A stretch of 64,000 nt of DNA from an archaeon (GCA_016550425.1 JABXGS010000120.1:1-64000), one strand, 5' to 3'; shown: positions 44,157 through 52,713, counted from the first letter of the stretch. The notes: a model not told the origin generated them from the sequence alone. Numbers and translations are program-made.

Positions 44157-45026
44157 CTAAAAGAAGATGTAATTCAGAAGAGTCGCGAAGACTAGCACAA
44201 GACAAATCGTAACAAGATATCTTGGTGCACGATAACGCATTTGAACCGCGTTAGGCGTTGTAGGGGTTTTTACTAATTGCACACTCCGATAAATCAACCA
44301 GCAAGAGGACACCACCGCCACTATGAGGTAAAGAAACCCAAGTTGACCTATGACGCCAATTACAATACTCATTATTGATGCTATTGAAAATAAAACTAGG
44401 ATTAGTTGCGCAGCGCGTTTCGATGAAATCGCTGTAGAAAATGTAGTGACTTTGTTTACTTTATCAATATCGACATCTTGAACTTCACTGATGAGAGTAC
44501 GGCCCATTTCCCAGGACATCCCAAAGAACACAAAAAAAAGAACGAAAGTTGGGAAATACTGGCCTGTGATTGCGGCGCTACCCAAGAGAATGATAAAAAA
44601 CACGGCTAGCATGGTGCACACAAAACTGTACGGAATTTCCTGCTTACGCATGTAATTGTATGCAAAAGGCAAGGGTATAGCAATGAACGCAAGAAGCACA
44701 CACAACGGATTAAGGAAGAAAGTGAGCACTACTGCTACCACGCCATATGTCAAACCAAGAATTAAGGCTAATCTCGGGGGAACTACTCCGCTAGGAATTA
44801 CCCGGTTCGCGGTTCTCGGATTTTTTTTATCAGTTATCCAATCAAAGTAGTCATTCAATGTGTGAGCAGAAGCAATTGCTAACGCAACAGCAACATACCC
44901 AGTAAGAAAAGGAATGAAAAACGGAATCGTATTAGTACTCAGAAAAGTTGCAGCTATGTAAAAAGATGTGGTGGTTAGAAGTACGTAGGGTCGAGTTAGT
45001 GAAACAAGTCCCCTTAACTTATCCAT
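44157..45026 (-). CDS. UbiA-family prenyltransferase
   Basis: About 289 residues, eight to nine helices. The first Asp motif is NDYFDWITDKKNPRTANRVI; the second is EVQDVDIDKVNKVTTFS. This matches the archaeal digeranylgeranylglyceryl-phosphate synthase branch as well as quinone and carotenoid prenyltransferases. So it could make membrane lipid, a quinone or another pigment. The ATG at 45026 is chosen because GGAAG lies upstream; a TTG at 45041 would add five residues. Convergent with cruF. Confidence 0.83.
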   Translation of the reverse strand: MDKLRGLVSLTRPYVLLTTTSFYIAATFLSTNTIPFFIPFLTGYVAVALAIASAHTLNDYFDWITDKKNPRTANRVIPSGVVPPRLALILGLTYGVVAVVLTFFLNPLCVLLAFIAIPLPFAYNYMRKQEIPYSFVCTMLAVFFIILLGSAAITGQYFPTFVLFFVFFGMSWEMGRTLISEVQDVDIDKVNKVTTFSTAISSKRAAQLILVLFSIASIMSIVIGVIGQLGFLYLIVAVVSSCWLIYRSVQLVKTPTTPNAVQMRYRAPRYLVTICLVLVFATLLNYIFF

Positions 45027-45094
45027 ATCAATTACTTCCAAGATTCAATTAATTAGTATTTCAGTTAGGGCTAGTCCACTAAAGTAGTGGTACA

Positions 45095-45610
45095 CTAAGA
45101 GATTTTTTCGATGACATCTTGTGCGAATCGACGGGCTCGTTGAAGTGCTTCTTCATCTGGAAATCCTCTTGGCATATCTCTTGCATGTTTTACCCGTTCA
45201 ACTAATTGTGGGTTCTCAGATTGGAGCATTCCTTCAATAAGTTGCTCACTCATATCACCCTGACAGTGGAAAAGGTCAACAATGTCTGCTCCCTTAGCAG
45301 CATCCCTGCATTTTTGTAACCACTCTTGAAGGGGCGGCGCTTGATCAGGAGAGCCATGAGTGATCACTAATGCGATTCGCCGGCCATTGACATTTTCTTC
45401 AAGCCAGTCCTTTGACTCAGGACCTGGCCCAAACATCTCGATCGGAAATCCGACGAAGGACAAATCGTAGCCTTCTAAGGATATAGTGTCGTCCCATGGT
45501 TTTTGTTCTTTTTAAATTTGAACGGCGTCAAACATTGCATCAATAACCTGTTTTGTGTTACCAGTTGCTGTTCGATATGTAAAGAGGACTTTCAGGATAC
45601 CAACCTCCAT
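45095..45610 (-). pseudogene. Flavodoxin interrupted by one in-frame TAA
   Basis: Reading from the ATG at 45610 gives a normal flavodoxin start (KVLFTYRTATGNTKQVIDAM, with the FMN-phosphate loop). It is then cut by TAA at codon 33 (45512-45514), after which the same frame continues to the natural end (YDLSFVGFPIEMFGPG, ALVITHGS, VDLFHCQGDMSEQLIEGM). No shift of frame is needed. So either one nonsense mutation or a sequencing error has split it. The downstream part alone lacks the FMN loop and would not work as a flavodoxin. Confidence 0.8.
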
Positions 45611-45751
45611 CGCAGTTCCACTCTGATAATTGATTATTACAGATTTCATTTTGTTTAGGTATCAAACGGAAACACCAACTGGGAATGCAATCTGATTCTT
45701 CTATTTGGTGGTTGATTCCTGGGGTTTCAGGTTTCTATGGGTGAAGAAAAA

Positions 45752-45796
45752 TTTATATACTACTGAGTATACTTATACTACTAATTATACTCAGTA
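45752..45796 (+). promoter_or_regulatory. TATA box and perfect inverted repeat before the AbrB gene
   Basis: TTTATATA at 45752-45759 is a near-ideal archaeal TATA box. Two bases later starts TACTGAGTATA (45761-45771), repeated in inverse as TATACTCAGTA (45786-45796) with a 14-bp spacer. The repeat covers the expected transcription start. That is where a repressor would sit, and the AbrB-type protein encoded 29 bp downstream is the natural candidate for self-control. Confidence 0.75.
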
Positions 45797-45824
45797 TAAA
45801 AAAAATAGAAGTGAAAACTAAACA

Positions 45825-46094
45825 ATGTTTAATGAAGATAAGCAAAGACGTCCTCCATCCCATATAGTACATAAGAAAAGGACCAAACGTGTTCGAGTTA
45901 TCGTCAAAGGGTATATGCGTCCTGATGGTTCCTCCTATCATGTTGTCATTCCAAAGCAAATTCGTCAAATGATGGAACTGGAGGGTGGCGAATATTTTTT
46001 GATGTCCGCTAGTCTACGACGAGATGAAATTCGTCTACGACGGGTTGATTTCTTCAATGACGAAGATGAAGGGTCGAACTCTTCAACAAAATAG
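45825..46094 (+). CDS. AbrB/SpoVT-type DNA-binding protein
   Basis: 89 residues. A basic N-terminal stretch (VHKKRTKRVRVIVKGYM) leads into a swapped-hairpin domain: YHVVIPKQIRQMMELEGGEYF. The VIPKxIR segment is the AbrB signature. The C-terminus is acidic. Such proteins act as dimeric regulators or as antitoxins, but no toxin gene is adjacent. A perfect 11-bp inverted repeat spans its promoter. No ribosome site is evident, the leader being about 40 nt. Confidence 0.88.
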   Translation: MFNEDKQRRPPSHIVHKKRTKRVRVIVKGYMRPDGSSYHVVIPKQIRQMMELEGGEYFLMSASLRRDEIRLRRVDFFNDEDEGSNSSTK

Positions 46095-46215
46095 ACTAAG
46101 TTGATTGTTGACCTTTCCTTTATTTTATTTGAATATCAAGCGCTAGCTCCGACAGTTCTTTAATCCTATCGGCAAATAGGAATCTGATAGATCACGTTTT
46201 GCTGTTGGTGGCTAT

Positions 46216-48318
46216 GTGATTCAACTTATTGGTGTGCTTGCTGAAGACGGTGTGCCAGTTCGAATTCGGGCATTTGTAGATGTAGAATCTGCATCAGTCC
46301 TTGGTGGGATTGTTGAGGTTTTGAAAGGATTATCCTCTGAACTGGAACTGGGACAGGTTCAGCGTTTACAATTTCAGGAAAATACTCTGCTTGTTACCGA
46401 GGCTGAAAAAGGCTATTCAATTATCGCCTTGGCGGATAAAGCGGAAGATTATGTGGAAGGCTTGTTACGTGTTATCCGAATTGCTATCGATGACTCATCT
46501 TTGGTGAAAGCTAGCGAACCTGTCACCGAAAGGATGCGAGTACTTGTAGATGCCATTTTAGATTTTTTTCTACAACCAACCTTGGATGTAGCCCTCGAAG
46601 AGATCATTGATCCAGTATGGGGCGCTATTCTCGATCGGTTAAACAAGAATAGAGAGTATGCACAGGCTATTGAGAAGATTGATGTTCTTATTCGTAATTC
46701 CAAAGAGCCTGATCAAATCTGGGAAAAACTTGAAGCAAAGGCGAAAGGATCACTTTTAGAGGCTTTGAATCTCGCGTTCGTTGGACAATTTGATCAAGCT
46801 TGTGCAATCGCATTACAACTTGATGAACCACTTGCACAACTTTTTGCTGTCAAAACAGGCCTTCTCGCGCTGTCGATGACTCATTTAGCCGCTCCGCCCC
46901 GTTATCGACTACGCCGAATCGCGGAAGGTCTTCCTCTAAAATATCAACCGTATTCGGAATTAGCGTATGCTACGACATTGTATTACGACCGCCTAATGCC
47001 GTATGAGGACTATCTGAAAATTTATCAGAATGCGGCTTCAAGATTTACATTCTCAGAGGACGACGAGGGTGTAATTTTTGCTTTCCTCTTCATTGATACT
47101 CGAATTGTAACGCTTCCTGAATTTGCACGTAAATTAGCAGGTTATTTTGAAAAGAAATCACCCATTCTTCAGAATTACATCCTGGCTATGTCAGATCGAC
47201 AGCAGTTGTTTACTAAGCTCTATTCAAGCACATCCTATTCGGAATTTAAAAATCAGGTTAGCAGTTGGAAAACAAAAATTAGTTCGATTCTAGAAGATGT
47301 TAATCAATTCTTAAAACCCGGCTTTTTAGGGAAGTTATTACGTAGCAACCCTGAAGCGGGTCTTAGAGGCTCGCTTAACTTAGGTACGTATATTGCGTTA
47401 TATACGGCCTTGGCTGAATCGCCTGTTTTGAATCTTCGGGAACGAAAAGAAGTGCTCGAAGAGGTGTTATGGGTCTATTCACAATATTTCCGTAAACTAC
47501 TAGAAAGCAAACTTCCACTCTTTAATTACACAATTGATAGTGTATTTCAAAGTGTTAGCGTTGTGTTAGGCGAGTTATTCTACCTGCGTTCAGGAGAAGC
47601 CCAACACGAACATATCCCAGTGGTTAAGAAATATTTACAGGACGTTCTGGATACTATGACAGTTGATTGGCTCCGTAAGCATCCAGATACTTCCACCCTG
47701 TTTGTATTGTCGAATGCTACATTTCCTGTCCTTCTCTTGGCAAATGCCACAGATGTACTCGAGGTTCGGTTCCTCTATCTAGCAATGCGTTTGCTTAATA
47801 CGATGGCATTAATGAAATCACAGAAAATCGATGTTCAAGATTTTACTACGGATTTGCTTAATATCCAAACCTCGCTAGCAACTTTCATTATACAATTTCT
47901 TCCTGATTCACTTGAAAACCAGTATCTAGAACGTTGTGTACGGGTTATACTGCAGGGACATAAGTTTTTCATCAAGCACGGAGTCTTATGTCGGGACGAT
48001 ATCGCTTCAGCAACGCTCCTGACAAGATACCTAAGACCGGCCAATTTAACTGATGACTATCGGATTTATGTTGATTCAGCGATCACTTTGAACCGGGTTG
48101 CTGTTCCTGATGTTCAACGGCATGAATCGGATATCGCTATGTTGGCAACGAATTATTTGGGGTTACTGAAAAAAGCTAGCCAGACCTTTGATGATGAGAA
48201 GTACGTGAAACTTGCGAAGACTGCGTTTCAGCAGACCGTTGAAGTTTGGAATAAATATGGATTCGAATATAAAGCTCAGGAATTCCAGAAACAATATGGC
48301 CGGATATTTCAAGATTGA
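46216..48318 (+). CDS. Longin-like domain plus long helical region
   Basis: 700 residues. The first 100 look like a longin or roadblock-type fold: IQLIGVLAEDGVPVRIRAFV, then LGGIVEVLKGLSSELELGQV, then YSIIALADKAEDYVEGLLRV. Such domains in Asgard archaea and eukaryotes accompany small GTPases and membrane traffic. The rest is almost entirely helical with no recognised family, perhaps an alpha-solenoid scaffold. No signal peptide or membrane helix is seen. The start is GTG. Its end overlaps the convergent thyX gene by ten bases. The longin call is by eye and would need structure prediction. Confidence 0.65.
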   Translation: MIQLIGVLAEDGVPVRIRAFVDVESASVLGGIVEVLKGLSSELELGQVQRLQFQENTLLVTEAEKGYSIIALADKAEDYVEGLLRVIRIAIDDSSLVKASEPVTERMRVLVDAILDFFLQPTLDVALEEIIDPVWGAILDRLNKNREYAQAIEKIDVLIRNSKEPDQIWEKLEAKAKGSLLEALNLAFVGQFDQACAIALQLDEPLAQLFAVKTGLLALSMTHLAAPPRYRLRRIAEGLPLKYQPYSELAYATTLYYDRLMPYEDYLKIYQNAASRFTFSEDDEGVIFAFLFIDTRIVTLPEFARKLAGYFEKKSPILQNYILAMSDRQQLFTKLYSSTSYSEFKNQVSSWKTKISSILEDVNQFLKPGFLGKLLRSNPEAGLRGSLNLGTYIALYTALAESPVLNLRERKEVLEEVLWVYSQYFRKLLESKLPLFNYTIDSVFQSVSVVLGELFYLRSGEAQHEHIPVVKKYLQDVLDTMTVDWLRKHPDTSTLFVLSNATFPVLLLANATDVLEVRFLYLAMRLLNTMALMKSQKIDVQDFTTDLLNIQTSLATFIIQFLPDSLENQYLERCVRVILQGHKFFIKHGVLCRDDIASATLLTRYLRPANLTDDYRIYVDSAITLNRVAVPDVQRHESDIAMLATNYLGLLKKASQTFDDEKYVKLAKTAFQQTVEVWNKYGFEYKAQEFQKQYGRIFQD

Positions 48319-48947
48319 CCAAAGTTTTCATTAAATTTGTCAAGAAGATCTTGGTCGACTATTAATTCTTGGAAAATTACAGGGGCGATTTCTTTCACGA
48401 GACGCAGCATCTCATTTGCAACGGTCCTAATTTCGAGTTGGGCGGTTCGATGAATTCGTAGGGGAAAGAATGATTCAAGAAGTGTCCGCGCATTAAATGT
48501 AGCAATGATTGCTGTCTCGGAACCCATTGGGGCTAGATAGCGTGCATCCTCCATTGGAACCCCACGACGATAATATTCACGATAAAGAGTTTCCGCGGCT
48601 TGTTGAAGTTGCTCGGGGTTTTCTGCTGTTTCAAGCACTGTTGGAGGAAGAATTATTTTTTTGATTTTAGTACGACGGAAGGATTTCTGCAGATAACTAG
48701 CAATCCGGTGGCGGACAAATTGGTGTGTAAATACCCGGGATACTTCCGTGATTTCAAATGTGAATACGGCATGTTCAAGAACTGATGTATGCCCCATTTC
48801 GATGACCTTTCTGAGAAATTTGTCCCAACCCCCACTCGGGATTTTCCGGTCGATTTCGTCCCAGGTCTCTGATACATTGGAATAACGACCAATTTTTGCA
48901 CAGAGAAGATCTGGGTTCTCTGTATGCGAAAGAATTCTGACCTTCAT
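48309..48947 (-). CDS. thyX: Flavin-dependent thymidylate synthase
   Basis: About 212 residues. The ThyX motif RHRIASYLQKSFR, in the context FTHQFVRHR, binds dUMP and FAD. HTSVLEHAVFTFEI and the C-terminal LRIHRTAQLEIRTVANEM segment also fit. It makes dTMP with methylene-tetrahydrofolate or a methanopterin-type carrier and NADPH. The ATG at 48947 (MKVRILSHTE) is preferred because GGAG lies upstream; the in-frame codon at 48995 is not. Overlaps the end of the longin-like gene tail to tail. Confidence 0.95.
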   Translation of the reverse strand: MKVRILSHTENPDLLCAKIGRYSNVSETWDEIDRKIPSGGWDKFLRKVIEMGHTSVLEHAVFTFEITEVSRVFTHQFVRHRIASYLQKSFRRTKIKKIILPPTVLETAENPEQLQQAAETLYREYYRRGVPMEDARYLAPMGSETAIIATFNARTLLESFFPLRIHRTAQLEIRTVANEMLRLVKEIAPVIFQELIVDQDLLDKFNENFGQS

Positions 48948-49108
48948 AACAAGATGCTCCTTTGATAGCTTTTTTGATTTGTCACTATTCGTCATTCATT
49001 GGATGTAATGCTTCTACGCGTGTTTTCACTGAAAAGTCCTTTGTTCTTAAATCCCACTCAAAATCTTAGCGCTGAGCCAATTATCAGGTTATAACACTCT
49101 TTCAGGCA

Positions 49109-50125
49109 TTATTTTATTCCAGGGACTTTTGGAAAGGGTGAACATTCCCAGATATGCGTTACTCCACAAACATATCGGGTTAATCGCTCTAGCCCGATTC
49201 CAAATCCTGCTGAAGGCGGGATTCCTTCCTGTAACATCTCTAAATACCAACCATATTTTTTGGGGTCCTCACCAGTCTGTTGCATTCGACGAGTTACCCC
49301 TTCCACGGTGTATTCCCTTTCTCCTCCGCTTGAGAGTTCTCCATACCCTTCAGGCAAAATCAAGTCCATGGATCGTACCAATTTGGGATGGTCGACATCC
49401 CGTAGGTAATAGAACCCACGGGATGTAGCGGGATATTCTGTGACCCAGAACGGTGTGTCAAAATAAGTGGAAAGATAAACCTCAGCCTCCCAAGGCAATT
49501 CCTTAGCCGAATCTAGATCGAACCCTTCGGTAAGTAGGATTTCAAGGGCTTCGCCGTATGTGATGCGGGGTAACTGGCGAGGAGGTAAGGGGAGGGTGCG
49601 CCTGAGTGCCGTGAGTTGCTCAGCGCACTCATGTTTGACGGTGTGGATGACCTCGAACAACAACGTGTCTCCAAGCGTCATCATCGTGTCACAGGTTCCA
49701 TGTGCTACTTCGAGGTCGAGTTGATAAAACTCGGCTAGGTGTCGACCTGTTTTGCGGCTTACTGATGGTTCCAGCCGGATATTTGGAGAAAAAGCATATA
49801 CACGGGGGAAACTCGCCATAGTCATCTGTTTATACAAGATCATGCTGGTCATCAGCACATAGGTCTTCCCGTAGAAGGGCACTTCTATGACGTCCGCTCC
49901 TCTGATTCCTGGATCTGTGACCGGACCAATGATGGGTGCTAATACTTCTAAAAATCCCAACTGGTCTAAGATTTGTCGACAGGTCCGAGAAAGTTGATGT
50001 TGTACTCGGAGAATGGTCTGAGCTCGGGAGGAACGGATGGAACGGTAACGGAAGCGCACTCCGCGTTCCACGTCTGCGGCTACTTCGCTTGAGAGCTGAC
50101 GATGCGGAACCGGTTCCATTACCAT
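49109..50125 (-). CDS. Archaeal asparagine synthetase related to asparaginyl-tRNA synthetase
   Basis: About 338 residues: a class II synthetase catalytic core with no N-terminal anticodon-binding barrel. Motif 2 region reads NIRLEPSVSRKTGRHLAEFY and motif 3 GFGIGLERLTRYVCG. In Pyrococcus a similar stand-alone AsnRS-like protein makes asparagine from aspartate, ammonia and ATP. The divergent neighbour is an AsnC-type regulator, the same pairing as asnA/asnC in E. coli but with an unrelated enzyme, which supports asparagine synthesis. The ATG at 50125 with GGTGG upstream is preferred over the TTG at 50158. Confidence 0.85.
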   Translation of the reverse strand: MVMEPVPHRQLSSEVAADVERGVRFRYRSIRSSRAQTILRVQHQLSRTCRQILDQLGFLEVLAPIIGPVTDPGIRGADVIEVPFYGKTYVLMTSMILYKQMTMASFPRVYAFSPNIRLEPSVSRKTGRHLAEFYQLDLEVAHGTCDTMMTLGDTLLFEVIHTVKHECAEQLTALRRTLPLPPRQLPRITYGEALEILLTEGFDLDSAKELPWEAEVYLSTYFDTPFWVTEYPATSRGFYYLRDVDHPKLVRSMDLILPEGYGELSSGGEREYTVEGVTRRMQQTGEDPKKYGWYLEMLQEGIPPSAGFGIGLERLTRYVCGVTHIWECSPFPKVPGIK

Positions 50126-50162
50126 ATTAACGCACCCACCTTCTTCAATATAGTTCAACGAT

Positions 50163-50240
50163 ATTAGCTTTTTGCTAATGGCATTAGCATTTTAACAAAA
50201 TATCACAAATATTATATACAATAATTGGCTATTTGCTAAT
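50163..50240. promoter_or_regulatory. GCTAAT operator palindromes and TATA box between asparagine synthetase and AsnC-type gene
   Basis: TGCTAATG G CATTAGCA at 50073+100 to 50189 (50173-50189) is a perfect palindrome. ATTAGC at 50163-50168 pairs with the GCTAAT at 50074+101 (50175 onwards onto 50179), giving three overlapping half sites. A fourth GCTAAT lies at 50235-50240, two bases before the regulator ATG. TTATATA at 50212-50218 is the regulator's TATA box and places its transcription start at the ATG. The sites suit an Lrp/AsnC dimer acting on both genes. Confidence 0.75.
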
Positions 50241-50241
50241 T

Positions 50242-50685
50242 ATGATTGATGCTAAAGATCAACTTATTCTTCGGGAATTACGACAAGATGCGAATCAATC
50301 CGTTCTGAAAATTGCCCGCAAACTTCGGTTACCCCGTTCGACAGTTCAACATAGAATTGATCGTATGAAAACAAACAAGGTCATTAAGCGAATCGTGGCT
50401 ATTCCTGATTATTCTCAGATTGGTCTTCCCGTCACTGCTTTTGTACTTGTTACGTTTAATCCAGTAAACAACGTATCTCAACAAGATGTAGCACGTGCCA
50501 TTGCGAAAATGGAAAATGTGGTGGAGGTACACGTTGTTGCGGGTCAATGGGATATCATTCTGAAAGCACGAGGTGGGTCGCTACAAGAAATCGGTGAGCT
50601 GGTCGTGAATCATTTACGCCAAATTCCGGGTGTTGGACAAACGGTTACATCGGGGAGTTTCTTTGTAATAAAAGAAGAACCGTAA
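50242..50685 (+). CDS. asnC: Lrp/AsnC family regulator
   Basis: 147 residues, the standard size. HTH: DQLILRELRQDANQSVLKIA, then LPRSTVQHRIDRMKTNKVI. The RAM sensor domain follows, with VVEVHVVAGQWDIILKARG. In the family such proteins bind an amino acid in the RAM domain. The divergent asparagine synthetase gene suggests asparagine is the signal. The ATG at 50242 is preferred over the TTG at 50233 because the TATA box at 50212-50218 predicts a leaderless transcript starting there. It is distinct from the two larger double-HTH relatives in the window. Confidence 0.92.
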   Translation: MIDAKDQLILRELRQDANQSVLKIARKLRLPRSTVQHRIDRMKTNKVIKRIVAIPDYSQIGLPVTAFVLVTFNPVNNVSQQDVARAIAKMENVVEVHVVAGQWDIILKARGGSLQEIGELVVNHLRQIPGVGQTVTSGSFFVIKEEP

Positions 50686-50693
50686 GAAATAGG

Positions 50694-51191
50694 TTAAGAT
50701 TTGGTTTTGATACGTTTAAAGAGTGGTCGAAGCTTTGTATAGTTGTCATTGGTTTCAATATCATCAAAGAGAGTATCTTCCAGGGATTGTTCAAGGGCTT
50801 GCTGGAGTTGTTCTTCTGCTTGCTTTTCTTTGCCAAGTTCGATGAGCGCCCAAGCATGGTTGAGGAAAATCGTTGGGGTAGGATCGGGAAGATTAGCTGC
50901 TTTTGCATAGCAGCGTTCCCCTTCAGCCCAATTTTTTTCGAGTAAATAGAGATAACCTAGATTGTTCCAGTGTTGAGGATTTTTGGGCTCAAGTTCTGTG
51001 ACTTTTTTGGCTGCTTGAATGGCAAGTTCATTCTGTTTCTTTTGGTGGTAGATATTTGCGAGCAGATTCCAACCGTCAATGTTTTTCTGGTCTAGATCCA
51101 GGAGATCCTTTGTGAGCATTTCTGCCCGGTCAAAATCTTCATCACTAAATGCGATAACTGCTCGTTGAAATAGGTCACTTTCTTTTCCCAT
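50694..51191 (-). CDS. TPR-repeat protein
   Basis: About 165 residues with tetratricopeptide repeats: FQRAVIAFSDEDFDRAEMLT, then NIDGWNLLANIYHQKKQNEL, then PKNPQHWNNLGYLYLLEKNW, then IFLNHAWALIELGKEKQAEE. These form a protein-binding helical scaffold in the cytoplasm. The ATG at 51191 is preferred; the frame extends to 51305 but that part has unlikely composition and would overlap the upstream gene. It ends nine bases after the convergent AsnC-type gene. Confidence 0.85.
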   Translation of the reverse strand: MGKESDLFQRAVIAFSDEDFDRAEMLTKDLLDLDQKNIDGWNLLANIYHQKKQNELAIQAAKKVTELEPKNPQHWNNLGYLYLLEKNWAEGERCYAKAANLPDPTPTIFLNHAWALIELGKEKQAEEQLQQALEQSLEDTLFDDIETNDNYTKLRPLFKRIKTKS

Positions 51192-51301
51192 AAGCCTGCA
51201 CCAATCCGTATTCCTTCTCGTGTTCCTTCCTCTTAAATGACTCTTAATAGAAATGCCGATGAGATTGTCAAAAAGGTTTGCAATTATTGTATTTTGAAAA
51301 A

Positions 51302-51697
51302 TCAATCTGTCTCTTTTTGTTTAGTTTCATCAATACCCATCATTTTACGATATCGGGCATATCGCTCTTGGTCCATTCGATCAAAGCGTTTTTTGAATTC
51401 CCGTTTTAAAAATGATTGCATAATGAAATAAGTCAAACCGACCGTAAAACCAATTCCGATACTAACGAAGACAAAGATAAATGCAAACATCCATATCCCG
51501 AGGGCCATGGTATCTAGACCCAACAGACTAAAACCAAAACTAACCCCAAACAAGATTATACTCATGATAAATAATCCAATGGCAAAAATAAGGAAATCAC
51601 GCATGCGTGAACGCCGGGGTTGACTCTCACCTTCGCTTCTTGGCACCCGTCGAGGAGGACGATAATACTGGGTTGCTAGTGCAGTCACATGACTCAC
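51302..51697 (-). CDS. Two-helix membrane protein
   Basis: About 131 residues. A basic, Arg/Pro-rich N-terminus (YYRPPRRVPRSEGESQPRRS) is followed by two helices (FLIFAIGLFIMSIILFGVSF; MFAFIFVFVSIGIGFTVGLT) and a charged C-terminal helix (LKREFKKRFDRMDQERYARY). Resembles small archaeal and bacterial 2TM-type membrane domains, with both ends probably cytoplasmic. GTG start at 51697. Function unknown. Confidence 0.72.
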   Translation of the reverse strand: MSHVTALATQYYRPPRRVPRSEGESQPRRSRMRDFLIFAIGLFIMSIILFGVSFGFSLLGLDTMALGIWMFAFIFVFVSIGIGFTVGLTYFIMQSFLKREFKKRFDRMDQERYARYRKMMGIDETKQKETD

Positions 51698-51868
51698 CAA
51701 AATTTGGTGTGTTCACACGCACGGTGAACGGTTAAAATTATTTGGGTATCGGATTTATGAAATATTAGCTCCTAGCAAGGAAAAATCTCTGATTTTTCCA
51801 ATACACGAAAGCCTTTTCTAAAGAAGTATGCTTAAAGGTGCTTACCTCTTTTCAGGAGGAATTTAATC

Positions 51869-52219
51869 ATGGCTTATGAACACTATGTTAAACTATTGAG
51901 CTTCTGGGGTTCAATCATCGCTATAATTATCGCTCTCATTTCGATTGCATATTATGCGGTTACTCTCGCTATGTGGATCCCTCTTCTGGGGCCATTTTGG
52001 CTAATGGCTGCTGGAAGCTTTCTAGCAACAATCGTCTTTGATGTGATTGCTTTAATCTGTGCTTTCATCGTTTGGCGCAAGTATGTTCCAATGCTTGACG
52101 TAAACTATAATGCTACAGCGATTCCCTTAATCATCTTAGGAATCCTCTCATGGGCCGCAGTTGGAGGCTTTCTCATCTTCATTGCGGGTATCCTAGTGTT
52201 TCTGGACAAAGAAGGGTAA
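51869..52219 (+). CDS. Small four-helix membrane protein
   Basis: 116 residues, nearly all hydrophobic. Helices near residues 12-32, 42-65 and 82-112, with the N-terminal region HYVKLLSFWGSIIAIIIALI and the ending IFIAGILVFLDKEG. The next gene encodes a similar protein. A clear GGAGG lies nine bases before the ATG. No family recognised. Confidence 0.78.
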   Translation: MAYEHYVKLLSFWGSIIAIIIALISIAYYAVTLAMWIPLLGPFWLMAAGSFLATIVFDVIALICAFIVWRKYVPMLDVNYNATAIPLIILGILSWAAVGGFLIFIAGILVFLDKEG

Positions 52220-52362
52220 GCATAATTCAGCGGGATCAAAAACCATCGAGGAACTCAGCCTTTGAAAAGCTAGTTCCTCTCTTCTTTTCTTTTTTAAATA
52301 ACCTCAGAACCGGACAGTATAAGAAAAGTGTGAGGTCTAATTTATGGATAGAGGTTTGACTT

Positions 52363-52713
52363 ATGGATCTGATTGAAGCGGCGAATCGTTTGTTAAAATT
52401 TGGTTCTATTTTGGGAATGGTATTAGGCCTGTTATCAACGCTGTTTTGGGTATATTTCATTATAATCGGATTAGGTCCGCCCTTCTTTGTGGTGAATCTT
52501 TATGAGGTTCTCCTAGCAATCTTTAGCGTTGCTGCTTTACTATTATCTTATTTCGTATTGACTCGTTTTCCAGGTAGAATCCGGTTAGATCCCTCTCGTT
52601 CAGCTCTTTACCTCGTTGGCATCGGTTTTATTATTGCTATTGGTTCATGGGGGATTGCAGGATTGCTCATTGTCATTGCAGCAATCTTAGTTCTTATTGA
52701 TGAAACTAGTTAG
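52363..52713 (+). CDS. Small four-helix membrane protein, paralogue of the previous gene
   Basis: 116 residues, the same length and layout as the upstream protein. NRLLKFGSILGMVLGLLSTL aligns with its first helix, and IVIAAILVLIDETS at the end aligns with its IFIAGILVFLDKEG. Probably a tandem duplication. The role is unknown. It ends 16 bp before the convergent M29-like gene. Confidence 0.75.
   Translation: MDLIEAANRLLKFGSILGMVLGLLSTLFWVYFIIIGLGPPFFVVNLYEVLLAIFSVAALLLSYFVLTRFPGRIRLDPSRSALYLVGIGFIIAIGSWGIAGLLIVIAAILVLIDETS

Noticed and set aside
45512..45514. Stop-codon recoding in the flavodoxin
   Set aside because: TAA is not a known selenocysteine or pyrrolysine codon and no recoding structure is evident; nonsense mutation or sequence error is simpler.
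45825..46094. AbrB protein as antitoxin of a toxin-antitoxin pair
   Set aside because: No small toxin gene lies next to it; the neighbours are a flavodoxin remnant and a 700-residue protein.
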